Below the pieces are notes generated by a model. That model searched no databases, was not told the DNA's origin, and saw only the letters and a list, made by a program, of their open reading frames with translations. From positions 915,375 to 979,374 of the forward strand of contig NMRA01000073.1 of assembly GCA_002633005.1 (NCBI GenBank): a stretch of DNA of 64,000 nucleotides, in the 5' to 3' direction. The translations under genes and the position numbers were made by a program. Position 1 is the first letter of the stretch; the number at the start of each line of letters is the position of its first letter. Positions 47,614 to 60,479 of this stretch are shown piece after piece. This DNA comes from Phoronis australis. Lineage: Eukaryota; Phoronida; Phoronidae.

Positions 47614-47816
47614 CTGCTTAATATGCGGATGCCCAGAGTCTTGTTTGCTGCTTAGAATCTTGATATCTAAACGTTCAACACAGTTTATATGGATTGACAG
47701 GTGGACTAGATCGCAGTTAAATGCCTTTAGGCAGTGAAGAAGAGATGCATATCGGTCGTATGATAGACGTTCGCTCACAATATCAAGCCGGTCACGAAAA
47801 TAGTGGTAGAGTATCA
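47614..47816 (-). CDS. Candidate internal exon of an unrecognised gene
   Basis: The open frame YHYFRDRLDIVSERLSYDRY, then ASLLHCLKAFNCDLVHLSIH to SGHPHIKQ ends at a near-perfect donor AAGCAG|GTAAGT in phase 0. There is no in-frame ATG in a useful place, and the acceptor side is weak (a stop sits just upstream), so the 5' boundary is uncertain. No family recognised. Confidence 0.4.
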
Positions 47817-47820
47817 CTTA

Positions 47821-49642
47821 TTCCGGCTTCGACAATTTTTTCGTTGTAAAAAATCACGTGACATAACATTTTATAGAATATAGTTCATTGATTAATAGAT
47901 TCAATATTTCCATATATTAAAAACGTACGAAATCTTAGAGAGGATATTTTTATGACGCGAGATACCATATGTTGAAATAAAATGATGACGTAGTCGCGTA
48001 TTTGTGGTGTAGTGATGACGTTGTGGCTCTAAAACATGGCGATTAAGTGATGGAATCGTGTTAGAAATGATACGTCATTACCACAACGTCGTACTTTATG
48101 AATGATTAATATTACACGATCATGTACTGCTAGCTCTCTCCTCTGATTCACTGAAACGTGGAACGCTAACTTCCGTTCTGAGGTAATGCTGCCAACTGGC
48201 CAATGAGGAACGTCAAAACAGGTAAAAACAAGCGGATTCAATAAGATACGAAAACTCCGAGGAAAGGGAAATCAGTAATTGTGTAGTAAAACAAATATAG
48301 ACCTCGGGCGTATCAGTTGATTTGGACTCCGGCAGATCAATGTTGCTATCGGTTTTCAGCCTCGCCTGAATGATGATGATAATAATAATGACAATGATAA
48401 TAATAATAATAGTGGTAGGGGTAGTAGTAGCAGTAGTAATAATAGTAATAATAACAACTGGTAATTTGCGACATGCTTCAGAATTTTTATATCTGACAAG
48501 TGAAAATAAAATTCCCGAATAAAACAATCATTTTCTGAAAACATTTTTACATGTACAGACTTCACGTTGATGGCTATGTCGTCTTATTGAGACCATGGTA
48601 GCGTGACAACGTACACGTATCGTTTGAATGCCCGTGTCGGAATGTGCCTTACTTCTCTGTTCATCTTTAATCTTCCCGTTTTAGAAAGAAAATATTTTCA
48701 CGGCATTTGATTAAAATCCGCACAAAACTTAAAGAATAGCCATGGATTTTTTTCGTTTATATTACATTGTGAATTCTAGTGGATTTCCCCCTTTGAAAAT
48801 TGGGTAAGTTTCATCCTGGCCGGAGGTGGTGATGAGGATATCGCCGCAGTGATTTGTGTTACTGAACGTACCAATGTAATGGATATATTATGAATCCAAC
48901 TGCAATCGTAATACAACTGTACACGTACCTATATGGCCTAAAGTGCGCTTAGTTGGATAAAAACGTGGGTCAACTCTCATACTATGTAATCTTCTGTCAA
49001 TAAACACAACTTTGCTGAAAATAATTCATCTTAAAAACTAGCCACGAGGCAACTGAAATTGCATACAGATTGGTTAGGTGTACGTCTTTGGGGAGACAAC
49101 GTATTCTCTTATTCACGATAGGTATAGCTGCAGGTCTGGTTTGTTTACGTTTTTAATTAAATTAGATTTAACTTTGATTAAATATATAACAAAACCATGA
49201 ACACTTGTAATTTGATCCATTCGTTTCAAGTTGACATGACTTATTTTTATTGAAAACAAATTACCGAACTAGCTTAATCTATTCTAACTGTTTGCACAAA
49301 GATACATGCTGACAAAATGTTCTTAAAATATCCGTATTAATATAAGTATTATTTTTTTTTAAAAATACAACGAAGTGGTCGGTAACAAGTCTGAATTTCT
49401 CTCTCCGTTTTTTCTCACCACTCTTGTCATTCCAAAGACCCCTTGACCATCATTTAAAAGAGCTCCTCGTGTCGAAGGGGCTGTATCAAGCCCAATCGAA
49501 ATAGTTTATTTATGGTTTATGTAAATGTTTGGGTAACCACGCCAGTGATTCCCTGCTTTCCAAGTGGACTGAGCCTGAAATGTTTACACCAAGTTAAAAC
49601 AAAACGAAAATTGTAACGTGTACAACTAAATTATTAAGAAAT
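47821..49642. other. Gene-free interval with low-complexity tract
   Basis: The only notable feature is a mixed ATG/AAT/GTA trinucleotide tract at about 48366-48456. No exons supported. Confidence 0.4.
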
Positions 49643-49874
49643 CATAGGCGGATTTAGGGAGGAGCCCAGGAAGCGTGAGAAAATATTGAGGTCGGGCCGG
49701 GAAATTGGGGTCTCGTTTTTTTATATTTTTTATTTTTTAGTTCACCCATAGATTTTGCGAACAGGAAGCGCACATCTTCGGCCCCCGCAACTTTCGCATA
49801 CAATAGCGCTTTGCCCAATGCCCTGAGGCAAAATTTTTGCCCCCCTCCCTTATGTTATCCTAGATCCGCCACTG
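49643..49874. mobile_element. 232-bp CA.AGGCGGAT MITE with 5-bp TSD
   Basis: Starts CATAGGCGGATTTAGGG, ends CTAGATCCGCCACTG; flanked by GAAAT at 49638-49642 and 49875-49879. Its right 190 bp recur at the edge of the duplicated segment near 61648. Confidence 0.8.
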
Positions 49875-52261
49875 GAAATAAACATTCCATAAAATCGGCA
49901 ATAACCCTGCACATCGTCTAAGAAAATGCAGTTCGTTATTCCTGGAGACTATGCTCGATGAATAAAATGCCACGGCGCGACACGTCATCTTTCAATGTCT
50001 GGTCTCAAGCTAAAAGGAACTGCCAATTCTTTTCAAGCGCCTATTTTGACAAGGGAGGAATTTCATAACGACAAAATAGTCTAAATCAAAAATGTTCTTG
50101 TAACGGGAGGCGGGTTTATAGTACCTTGAAGATGAACAAAGTCAAAATGTCTGCATGGACTATCCAATTGTTCACGATAATACGTGAAACGCTACGAAAA
50201 GATCGTGTAACGTAGCTTCTCATTGGTTAACAGAACGAACTAACAGTCCTACATTCCGATTGGTTGGAAAATAGCATTCGGTCATTCCGATTGGTTGATG
50301 TTGAAAAAAGCCAACATAATAAATTATCCATGATGCCTTGGTTGCGCCAAAGGCATTATCAAGTTAAAACCCAACGCAGTCTCTCATTGACCTGTTGCTT
50401 ACTCTGTAACGTAGCAGTACGAAAAAAGTCAGCTGCGTCGTTTTCGCTTGAAATGTAATAGTGTGGAACGATACACAGTTTTAGGAATTCGATTATTTTT
50501 CATTCGATTCTTGTTTATCAAATCAATTTATTTTCTCGAACGATTCTTGCCTTAGCGAGGGCGCATTTCGGGGAGGTGATCTGGGTTGACCTGACCAATT
50601 TTGTTTATAAACGAGACTTTCCAATCGCCTGTCTGTAGTACCAAAAATCGTGTTTTCGAAAAGTTGAGACAAAATAAAGTTAGATATGGGAAGATTCCAA
50701 CTAATGAACGATAACGAGTTGTTTATGTGTTCGGTATCCAGTAAAGCTTTTCAAAGAGGCAAGCCGAAACTCTGTAAGACATCTAACGGCGATCATTGGA
50801 ACTAAGAATCGAATCAAAATTGCCCTTGGCGTTTCGATATCGAATCCGTCGCTCCCTCATGGCTATTAGGTTACGATTCGATTAATCGTCGCACCTTAAC
50901 TAAAAATGAGGTCAAAATCCCGCTTTGGACTTCCTCAAAATTTCAAAAAAATTGATGAGTTAGGTTTGATGACAATTTGGTGTAGTAAATGGGTAGTGGT
51001 TGCCACGAATGTAGTTCCTTGGTGTTTTGATTAAACGAAGTCCAGAAATTTGACCTGTGCTTTGTTCTACCCCGATCGAAAATCAAGCCATTTTCAGAGC
51101 TCTTCACTTGTTCAGTCGGACATTTTTGACACGAATATAGATATCCGTCAGACAACTGGAAATAGCGGAGTTGCAACTGAATCGATTTAACGATTGCGCA
51201 TGTCCGGAAATTAGGGTGCGCAAAGGCTACTGGGATTGTTGATGGTAAACGGGATGGCCGACTGGTTTGCACGACGTGTAATTTGTGTGCATTAAACTAC
51301 GCTGCTGTATGTAATTCTGCCGCTATTCGCCCTAATTAGCGCCCATGGCTCAACAAGTGCCCCAACGCGTTTTCAGACTTTGCTAAAGTAAGCGCCCAGC
51401 CCANAGCATGCCAGGCACACAACACGTATAACCTCCCCGTAGCCCGTTCGCCCGCACGGTTGCCAACATACTTGTTTACTGAAGTTTACCATTGTAACCA
51501 CAATGCAACATTCTGACCCATTTCCAATATGGCGGCGTTGCAACTCCGCTATTAGCAAATATGTGGTTAGTAATCACATACTTTAACCTAAATTTCTGGA
51601 ATCTAGAGTGCATGATACTTAGCCATGATTCTTGCCTCGGTTCTAGGCAGGGGCAGTCGTGAAATTATAGTCAAAAAAGAAAAAAGCAAGAAATGGCTAT
51701 TTCAAGTTGCTGGTGGAGATAACAATTGAAGGCCCCGAAAGCTAGTGGCTTTGGGGAATTCATATTTGAGAAACCACATCGATTTTCCTAGAGTAAATTC
51801 TATGCGTTTTTTCAAGTGTCCTCGGACACCATGTAAACAAATGCTTTTGCTGGCCCTGGTAACGCCGACATCAGCCACGGCGAAATGCGGTGGTCTTGAA
51901 ATAAAAAGAATCAAGATGGCCGACAAAAAGAATTGTTGAAATCTGTACTGTTTAATTGAAGTGTCGTGGTCACATGACTTGTACAGAGTGGGTGGTTGGT
52001 TCCTAGCTATGTGAAGCCGTGTATCGAAGGTGATCGCGTACTCAGCATTTTACCAGCCACTATTGGTAGGTGAAAACTTAGATTTTCGAAATGATAACAG
52101 TGTGTGCGCGCCTGTTGAAGCCTGATTGCAGCACATTATGTATTGTAATCATTTCAATCAACGATATTCTGCACCAGCAGAGGATGCTGCTTGGCAAGTG
52201 TGCTACTGTTTGGATGCGCAGTCGCAGTCGTCCACTCTAGAAAGTCTTGGTGTCATGACAC
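49681..52261 (+). repeat. Copy 1 of a duplicated segment (about 2.1 kb shared)
   Basis: Nearly identical to 61648-63784 in the same orientation, differing by scattered substitutions, a 10-bp indel near 50039, a 387-bp insertion (51164-51550) and a roughly 50-bp difference near 52100. The left boundary falls inside a MITE in this copy, so the duplication postdates that insertion. There is no convincing gene inside; three ATTGG (CCAAT) boxes cluster at 50222-50302. Confidence 0.9.
51164..51550. mobile_element. 387-bp TIR element with empty site in the paralogous copy
   Basis: Ends are inverted AGCGGAGTTGCAAC (51164-51177 and 51537-51550), flanked by AT on each side. The second copy of the segment has an uninterrupted GGAAATTAGC (about 63131), the exact empty site with one AT. 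An unresolved base lies at 51404. Confidence 0.85.
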
Positions 52262-53690
52262 CAGAGATCGTAGAGAAGGAGACGTTTCACCAAGCGAAAT
52301 CCTATTGGACGGCCACAGGCGGCCATTGTAGTTTCATGGACCGTAGAGACATCTAGCGGGTGTGTGTGCGAAAAAAGGAATATGGCTGATAGTCGTGGTC
52401 AGTGGTCACAGAAACAAGATATTTTATCTGATCGTGTAGGTCATATAGATTTCCCATAGTTAATACTTCTGAGGGTAGTGCTGCGTCAAGTAACTTCAAA
52501 ACAAGATATGGCGGCTGCAGTCCCTAAAAAGAGGATCAGAGGAGCTTTTTGCGCTGCAGCAACAGTCAGTTGAAAAATCGGGACTTACAATTCTTTCGCT
52601 TCCCCACAGATAAAGACAGGTGAGATATACGAGTATTGCAAATAATTCTTTTTGTGAATATGCTGCTAGTCAACCATTGATTTAAATGTGAGGACCTGCT
52701 AAGGAGAAATACTGTTTTGTTAACTTAGTCCAGTAAACTAGTATGGGTTTAGGTCTTTACTGTGATGGGCCTTCATTGTACTTTGAAGGAACCATAGTCT
52801 GAAGGGTCATTACTTGAAAAATATATCAATCAGGCGTTATTCCAAAGTAACATTACTAGGAAGGGTGATTACTTAGCTGCATTAATGGGAAAGAGTGAGT
52901 GACGCTGCATAGACAATATTGCTGATACCACATATTTTTCCTGCATGTTGTATTTATTATACTTTTAATGATACTTTTCCAGCCAATAGATCACAGCTAC
53001 GCCACGAGTGAGCCTAGTGAAACACCCCCATCTGCTGAGCAACAGTGCTGCATTAGTAATAGCACATAATTGATAATGACCACAATTTTATCCTCCATGA
53101 CTGATGGTTTTGTTATATCTATTGTATTGCTACCTGAAGCTCACCTCTCTACATACCATAGTTATAAAAAGCGGACTCTGTTGTTTTTGATTTCTTGACT
53201 TGGATGTATACTTTTATTGATCTGGAATGGTATTTTAAGTATTTGTTTGGTTTAACACACTTGGGATTTTTAAATCCCTTTGATTAAAAAATATACTGAA
53301 AGTCAGAGGATGACTCTTGAGCCAGGCTGTTTGTTAAAAATGTAGGTGTGGACAAGTAGACAGTTGTAGGCAGTTAATATGTGTATATACCTTAAATGTA
53401 TTTTTGTATTCAGAAAGTTGTTGACTTGCATGAGAACTGAAGCAAGTCAAGCGGGGATGCTGGAAAGTCTGCACCCAGCGGTCCCTGTTGTGCCTGTGAC
53501 TGTAGAGGGAATTATCAGTGGTGCTGTCGGATTAGGCATGGCTCCAGTAACTGCAGCATCTTTGGTGCTACCATCAGAGACTGTAGATAGGGAGACAGTC
53601 CACCTAGCAAAACCATCGGACGGCCACTGGCGGACATTGTTGTTTCATGGACTGTAGCGACGTCTAGCGAGTGTGCGTGCAATATACAAA
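52258..53690 (+). repeat. Tandem repeat of the region upstream of the two THAP exons
   Basis: A block of about 110 bp (52258-52372: GGACGGCCAC.GGCGG, TTTCATGGAC.GTAG, ACATCTAGCG) recurs at about 53575-53690, each copy followed after 35-140 bp by a THAP exon. The period is about 1.3 kb. An open frame before the second copy (about 53397-53657, MRTEASQAGMLESLHP...) is coding-like, but its extent and role are unclear. Confidence 0.5.
52508..52619 (+). pseudogene. Decayed THAP-domain first exon, copy 1
   Basis: ATG at 52508 (MAAAVPKKRIRGAFCAA), then a shift of frame to SNSQLKNRDLQFFRFPTDKD and a donor GACAG|GTGAGA. This is the first half of a THAP finger: C-terminal side of C..C, then FFRFP.DK. 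The frame break lies in the second Cys region, so the finger is dead. The second half (CSDHF) would lie in a later exon and is not found. Confidence 0.65.
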
Positions 53691-53726
53691 TGTGGCAAGT
53701 TATCACAGCTGCTGTCGGCAAAAAAG

Positions 53727-53819
53727 CAATGGTGCTTTTTGCCCTGCCTGCGGCTGCAGCAACAGTTAATTGAAAATTCGTGACTTATGCTTTTTTTGCT
53801 TCCTCAATGATTAAGATAG
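53727..53819 (+). pseudogene. Decayed THAP-domain first exon, copy 2
   Basis: GAFCPACGCSNS, a stop in place of Q, then LKIRDLCFFCF and another stop, ending at AAGATAG|GTGATG. It aligns with copy 1 at 52508 base for base over the exon and keeps the C...C pair copy 1 has lost. It has at least two stops. Confidence 0.6.
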
Positions 53820-55114
53820 GTGATGTTCATGATTGAAACAGGGGATATTACTGCGTGAAACTGTTGCCAGTCATTCAGTGACGAACGATGTGATTTGAAC
53901 TTAATGTTGTTACTGTTTCCTTAATTTTATTGCTGATATAGAAAATTATCATAAATTGTTTGCATGATTTTGGGAAGTACTGTTTCTATGCCCATTTTGA
54001 TGCTTCTAATTACTTTTTTCATTTCATTCTGCAGTCTTAATACATTCAGATCTAAAAGATTATTATATTTACTGTTATTTACTAATTTATTTTTTCATAT
54101 ATTTGTTTTTATATCTATTTCTGATTATTTATTATTATTTATTTTATGTTTATTTGCTATTACTTATTTAAATTATTTCCTGTGATCCCATACAGTCAAC
54201 ATCCTGGCTGTCGTTGTTCAATAATCTATATAACATGATAATGATATGGACTTCAGTGCATAATAAATATTGCTTTTATGGTTTGGTAACCTACTTGATT
54301 ATATGCCACTGGAAGTGGTGAAGGAAGTGTTCTTTTAAAGGCACATTGAGTCATACATCTGTGGGCACTTCGATAGTATGTGTAGTGCATTGGAAACTTG
54401 TTACACTCTAGTGGCGGTGTCGCTTGTTTAGATTTTTGTTTTGGCATGGGTCTTTTAACATCAAGTCAGGAAATAAGGCGTCCTTGAGACAGTAATTTAC
54501 TTTGAGGTTGACCTGCCGACGCATGCTGAATACGCCTTTAACTAACGGCTGATAGTTGATTTAAAAAAAATGTGAATGATTTACGAGAGCTGGAAAGCAT
54601 CTTAAAAAACACCCGAAATGGACTGCGTATTCAATAGGCAGCTTGGCTGTTTTATGGAGGCATACAAGGCAAGTTCACTGGACTTCAGGCGGGAATTCCA
54701 TCTCTTGCTGGTTTGGAACCCCTTCCCCTCTTGACTGCAGTTTCATTCACCACAACCCACTTCAATTCGCTACCCATTTCAGATACCATCGGGCACGGAT
54801 GCTTGGGGTCCAGTAAATCAGTCCCAAATAGCGACTCCACTATGTTCCCTAAAACTGCTACGTTTTGTGAGTTTTCTACGTTGAATCCTCAATATGATTA
54901 AAAATAAGTAGGGATCTTTTCATGCAATGCGCCTAATTTAAGGACTAAGTCCCTAAATGTTTTGACTGAATTAAGAGCTGAGTTTTAATTATATTATTAT
55001 AAAACGTCATAAGTCAAAAGAGGAGCTCATAATCAAGATAAAATGATAGTAAAATATAAAAACTGTGAGCAAATAACAAAAAATGCCTAAAAAATTTACC
55101 AACTCAGTTGAGTA

Positions 55115-55271
55115 CAGGCGGATCCAGGGTGGGGGCCAAAGGGGTCTGAACCCCCCATGTTATTTGATTGTAGTGATATCAATGCTAGAATTTTCAAATT
55201 GTTGACTTGGGCCACCTTTCTTAAAAATCGTTATCCGCCCCCACCCCTTAAAAATCCAGGATATGACCCTG
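55115..55271. mobile_element. CAGGCGGATCC MITE, decayed
   Basis: Left end CAGGCGGATCCAGGGTGGGG, right end AAAATCCAGGATATGACCCTG. Fifth member of the family; no clean target duplication seen. Confidence 0.5.
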
Positions 55272-58200
55272 TTAGGTCGATATTTGGGACAGTTTCATGT
55301 AAATGGGCACGGACACAACTGTTAGAGTCTAGAACGTCTTTAAGATGTGAATTTTCGAAAGAAAGATCTGGACCTGTGTTTGGATGGCGTAAGAGGGCAG
55401 ATTTTGGACATTGGCGTAGGAAACATTTGATGGTTGGGGGGAGGAGAGTCTACTATTTTTATCATTTTATTTTAAAACAAAGTTTGTTCGTTGAAAGCTT
55501 ACATAATTAATTGTTAATTCATTGATATTAACACCTGGAATATTGGGGGAAGAAAGCAATCTCTGCCCCCAACCTTTTGGTTGAGGCCCCCCCCCTCCCG
55601 TTTTTGCTCCTATCTCTTCTTCAGCAGATCCATTTGATGGTTATTACATTACTGACGCCCCTGGACAAAATCCTACTGGTTCAGTACCTGCACATTCTCC
55701 AATAACCTACTTTCATCTGCTCAGCTCTTATTACTGAGTCTCCCTCTTGCTTATGATTTATTTCTCGTAATTTATATTACCTTTGCTGCCCAAATTCTTT
55801 CTTGATTTACTCTTTATTTTGCCTATGTGTATTTTTCTATTACAGTGCTCGTGTTTTTTCAGTTGGTTTAGACAACTGTGCCTAACAGGTTTCCTCGGAC
55901 ATTTCATGGGTTGGGACGCCCCCACCCCTCCCCCACCCCGTTTCCTAGCTGGTGCGCGCCTATGGGCTTCTCGATATTTCAGCAAAGTCAAAGCCGCAAC
56001 ACACCTCACATATTTTAATGCCAATTTCATGGGCAAAATTACATACATGTATGGACGAGTGGGTAGGGCTGTTTCGGAGTGTACTGGATACTGGGCGAGG
56101 ATATGACGTAGTCCCACTGAGGGGCTCGTCACCCAGTGGCAGTTTCGGAGCCGTTAGCCCTACAAACTGCATGCTGGCGCTTTTGTCATTTGCACGCCAA
56201 GACGGAGGCACGGCGGGACCAACCGGCCCTACCTATGTCAACATGGTTGTCAGACCCCTCTCCGGTCAATCCAGTTGTGGTTTATTTTGGCTGCCAGTTT
56301 TTGGCCTGCAACTGGATATCGTTTTCAAGATCAGGTTGTCACCAATAAATCAGCTAATGTGTTGAACAAAGTGGCATCCGTAGTTTTGTGCGAAACTAAA
56401 AATATTTATTTATGCGTTATCTTGGCCGACATTTGCATACGACACCGGGGGTCTGGCAGCAGAAGTATCTGGTCCCCTATGGATTTTCGTACGTACATGG
56501 GGAGTTATCTGCTTGTGTTGTGGAGTTTCGTGACCGTGAAATACGTTGCGTTGGTATGGTGTTTGCTGGTTTGTGACAGCCGGGGATCAGTGCGCGGCCA
56601 CGTAATCGTTTCCACTACCGACTTCCACTGTACGAAATTTAAGAGTCATTCTGACAAGCTGCCGCAGCTGTCACTCGAGTCCTATTGAGGGGCATTGCCT
56701 ATAAGCGTTCTAAAGTTTAAAGCACTAGTGACATTAACTTTCAGTTACCAAAAACGGAGTTTTACGATAATCTCGCAAAAAATGTACAACTTGCACATTG
56801 CTGAAGGTTTTTTAACAAGCAAACATTCTATCGTTACACTGCTTTGACCTAAATCCAGAACTCTCGATTCTGGATTGTTTGCCGGCGATTTAATCCGGGT
56901 TCGTCTGGCGCTGACATTATAAGTTGAAGGTCAACTATAGATCCTTTCAGACGTGTGTAACTGCGTGGGCAAGTGAACGACAATATCAAGGGAAGGTGAG
57001 TTGATGTCATGTCTACACATTTGGTATTTTGCATGTGATTCCGTGTACGAGTTTTGATCAACGGCCAGTGTCGATTCCATTTACTCGAAAAGTCGTTTCG
57101 CAAGTCGCACACCTGACTGCACTCGTCTCAGATGATGGAGTAGGCTATACGTGCAAGGACAGGGATTTACATGTAGGCCAGTAACTTTGTAATGGTTTAA
57201 CAATTCAGTCTACTGGCTGTGCGCTGGTTGATTGTACCTTTTGGTTCAGTCCACTTGTTTCCAAGTGCGTAGGAACGTTTTTTTGAACAGGCCGTAATTA
57301 CGGGAAGGTGGGCCGGTCGGAGGACTGAAGCATGTGTTCCCAATAATTTGAGGGGTCCTCAATGAAACCTTGCCAACGAGCAGACCGGGGGAAGGGGGTA
57401 GTCAGAATAAAACACAACGAAGGATTTAGATGAGAGAGAAATTCCACACTTAAAGCCTGCTTTGTATTAGGTACACTCTTGCCCGGCCTGGTTAGAGTGC
57501 AGTGCGATGTCTGTCTGGAGTTACATAATTGTGCAGGGATGTTTGCATACATACAGGTTTTACCAAAGATATAGTTTTCAGTATCTTTGGTTTTACTAAG
57601 TTTTCACTGTCAACTTAGCTGTCGCAGACTGGATGTTAGTGGAGATTCTCACACCTGCCAACTTTTGCTGAAGTCTTTTAACAAACTAGATTTTGATCAC
57701 CTGTTTAATAGTGCTGCTTTTCTCAAACAAATCCATGGCAGCTTGTCCACCAAATCGTCCCTCGACCATGATATTTATTTGGGTACAGTTAAATAAACTT
57801 TGGAAAACGATGATTTCACTGGAGAGCTGGAAACATGGAATTATCTTAATCCTCAAATTAAACTTTGTAACACGTTAAATCAGTTGAAGACAAAATACAT
57901 GGGTATTTTATGGTATCAACGTCTGCTGTAATACTCATCTTTCATGTCAGTTTGACTATTTTGAACTTGTCTTCAAATTAAAATTATTAGTTTACTAGTT
58001 ATACATAATCGCACGTGTATGTAGTTCTATTAGGGTGAACCCTATATCAAATAAATTTTGGTGAACAAAGTGGAAGGAAATAGTTTCCTTTGAATAATAG
58101 ATTCGGTATAAATTCACACGACGTTTATCTTCTAAGTGTTTGGTCGTAAATATTTAAATTACGTGGGTCAGCTGACCAAAATAAGCTGTAACATTGGTGT

Positions 58201-58479
58201 AAGAAGTATAGCTGTTAATATAGACATTTTTAACATGTGGCTTAGTAAATTTCAGTGGTAATAGCAATGAATAGGGTTGGATTTAACGTACGGAATATAA
58301 GAAAGTCAAATTTCATCGACAGTTAAGTCGGAATTTGTTGGGTTTTCTGGTTTTCAGTATATTTTCAGTCAGATACAGGCGCCGCCTGCCGGCGATAACT
58401 ATCGTTTGACATTTTACGCAGAAGTTGCAGAACTCTAGCATGATCAGCATAATGATGTTACTGTTCGAGTGAGTAGCTT

Positions 58480-58560
58480 GGGGCAATCGTGTCTCCAACT
58501 CCTCTGAGCTCGGTCTTACTAGTGAATGTATGCCAGGCAGTAAATGAGAACCTTGGGTAT
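58480..58560 (+). mobile_element. SINE body fragment
   Basis: TGTCTCCAACTCCTCTGAGCT and TCTTACTAGTGAATGTATGC match the body of the SINE at 22478; the tRNA-like head is absent. Confidence 0.55.
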
Positions 58561-60076
58561 AATGCAAAAGCGATTGCTGTGGATGTGCTGATCTTTTATT
58601 GCATAAGAAATAACAGACTCTGATTTTGGGCTCAAAACGATTCAAGTGATATGCTTCTGTGTTTACCTTCAATGGTCTAATTGTGGATGTTATTGAGGCT
58701 GAATGAGGTTACATGAAAGAAAGCCACGTGTTGAAACTGGACCTTTTTTACAAGCGTTTCTATAGGCCATTGAAACTATAACCCATTGAAATGAAAGCCA
58801 AAAGCTGAGTGACATTAAATTTTCATTTCAGAAGAAAGGTTTTATACTATTGGTAAAAACTTTTCAATTTGGTACAGATTATGGGGAAATGACATTCAGT
58901 GACTGCATCGATGATTGTCTTATTGTATGTTTTCAATTGTAGGTAGCTGGATAAGAATCTGCTATGAACAAGATTCGAGAATAAAAAAATTATCAGTGTA
59001 TTTAAAAACAAATGGCAAACTGAAAAAGCACATAAAGAAATAACATTGCGAGGGAGTCCATAATCAGTCATATCATGTGCTGAATTTCTGAATTACGTTC
59101 AATTCTCTCAGGTTATTGCTGAAGGATTGCTTTTCACTTTGTCCAACGGTGAAATAGATGGTCAGGCGGCTGGTTTCAGTTATTTTTCTTGCCTGTCAAA
59201 AATAGAAATATGTGCAAATTGTAAAAGAAAAGACAAGACAAACTACTTTTGTAAGGCAGAACATACTTGACATTTCACTTTCATGTTTATGTGTAGAAAC
59301 TAATAACCTTTGTACCCAAGTCTTATTTAATATCTGAATTAAAATATGTGAAACAGGCTAAAAGTGATTTAACAATGTGTATTTTTCATGACACTTAAAA
59401 TGTGCTTCTGATCTCAACAAGTAAAATTCATTCTAGGTGTCAAATTTTTTTTCCAATGCAATGTTACGACATTTACTGAATTAAGGCTTATTTATGTTAA
59501 TTTGATAATTGACCTGGTGGTCCTGGGGGTGGGGTCCATGATAAAATAAAGAAACTCACTCATCTAGAGAATTTTATTGGAAACAGCATAGTTTTGAAGA
59601 GAAACTGCTGTGAAAAAGTCACTCTTGACTTCTGTGCATCACGTACCCTACACCTCTTATTTTAGGAGCACTCCCACCCAGGACAATATGAATATGTGCT
59701 GCTAGCCTACCCGGCATCGGGTGTATTTCCAAAAAGAAACACTTAGTTCCACTCAATAAAACTGTTATTCAGTGGGGTAACTGGTGGGGTTAACATCATC
59801 GACCGATGTTGATAGAAACTGATTGCTAAAAACTTACCAAGTAATGTTGTGTAGTCTCCGAATGGAACTCCTTAGTCATAGAGCACACACGGGGCTTCAG
59901 CATCCACACACTTTTTGTCAGTTAGTTGACCCTGTTGACCGCAATTGTCCACGAATATAGTAACCTTAGGTCTTTTGGGAATTTGTGGCCACCTGTCGAA
60001 GTCTTGCACCAGGGAAATTAGCAGTAATAAGGCTTAGCGCGACGACGTATTTTGATAAAAATTCCATTTTTTACCA

Positions 60077-60479
60077 GGGCCCGGTCTCTAATCTTTGTAC
60101 TCGAAACGAACTCGAAACTATTTTTGGCAATTGCTCTACTCCTTTTGTGCGAACTTAAGATAATTGGTTATCTGACTGTGCTCGAATACATTATAGTTTA
60201 TGCATAGGAGTTTCTAGTTCAAGTTTGCCCTTGAAGACCCTTATATTCGTGCTACAAACTCGAGTAAAAACTCGAAATTTCGAGTTCAAACTCGAACTTA
60301 TTGCTTTAATATTGGGTTTACAAACTTTGAACTAAGGGCAATAAATTATCTACGTAAGTTATTGTGTACTCGAGCATAGAATAATAGACACTTATCTTGA
60401 TTTCGTCCAAAAATATAGTAGAAAATGCCAAACCTAATTTCGAGTTCCATTTCGAGTAAAAAGATTGGAGACCGAGCCC
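60077..60479. mobile_element. 403-bp MITE with roughly 40-bp TIR, upstream of METTL27-like gene
   Basis: Left GGGCCCGGTCTCTAATCTTT, right (reverse complement) GGGCTCGGTCTCCAATCTTT, and the match continues through TACTCGAAA...GAACTCGAAA. The interior repeats CTCGAAA/TTTCGAG several times. No coding sequence. Confidence 0.85.

Larger units (their letters stand above)
53830..60076. other. Gene-poor interval
   Basis: No gene is supported. Contents: an AT-rich tract at about 53960-54180; a CAGGCGGATCC-type MITE at 55115; a C-rich stretch at 55560-55960; a partial SINE body at 58480-58560. A minus-strand ATG frame at 54447 (MPKQKSKQATPPLECNKF) and a plus-strand frame at 54713 are weak exon candidates without partners. 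Confidence 0.35.

Noticed and set aside
55758-56688. Cluster of overlapping frames of 70-137 codons on both strands
   Set aside because: Mutually overlapping, C/G-run-driven, no domains or splice sites.
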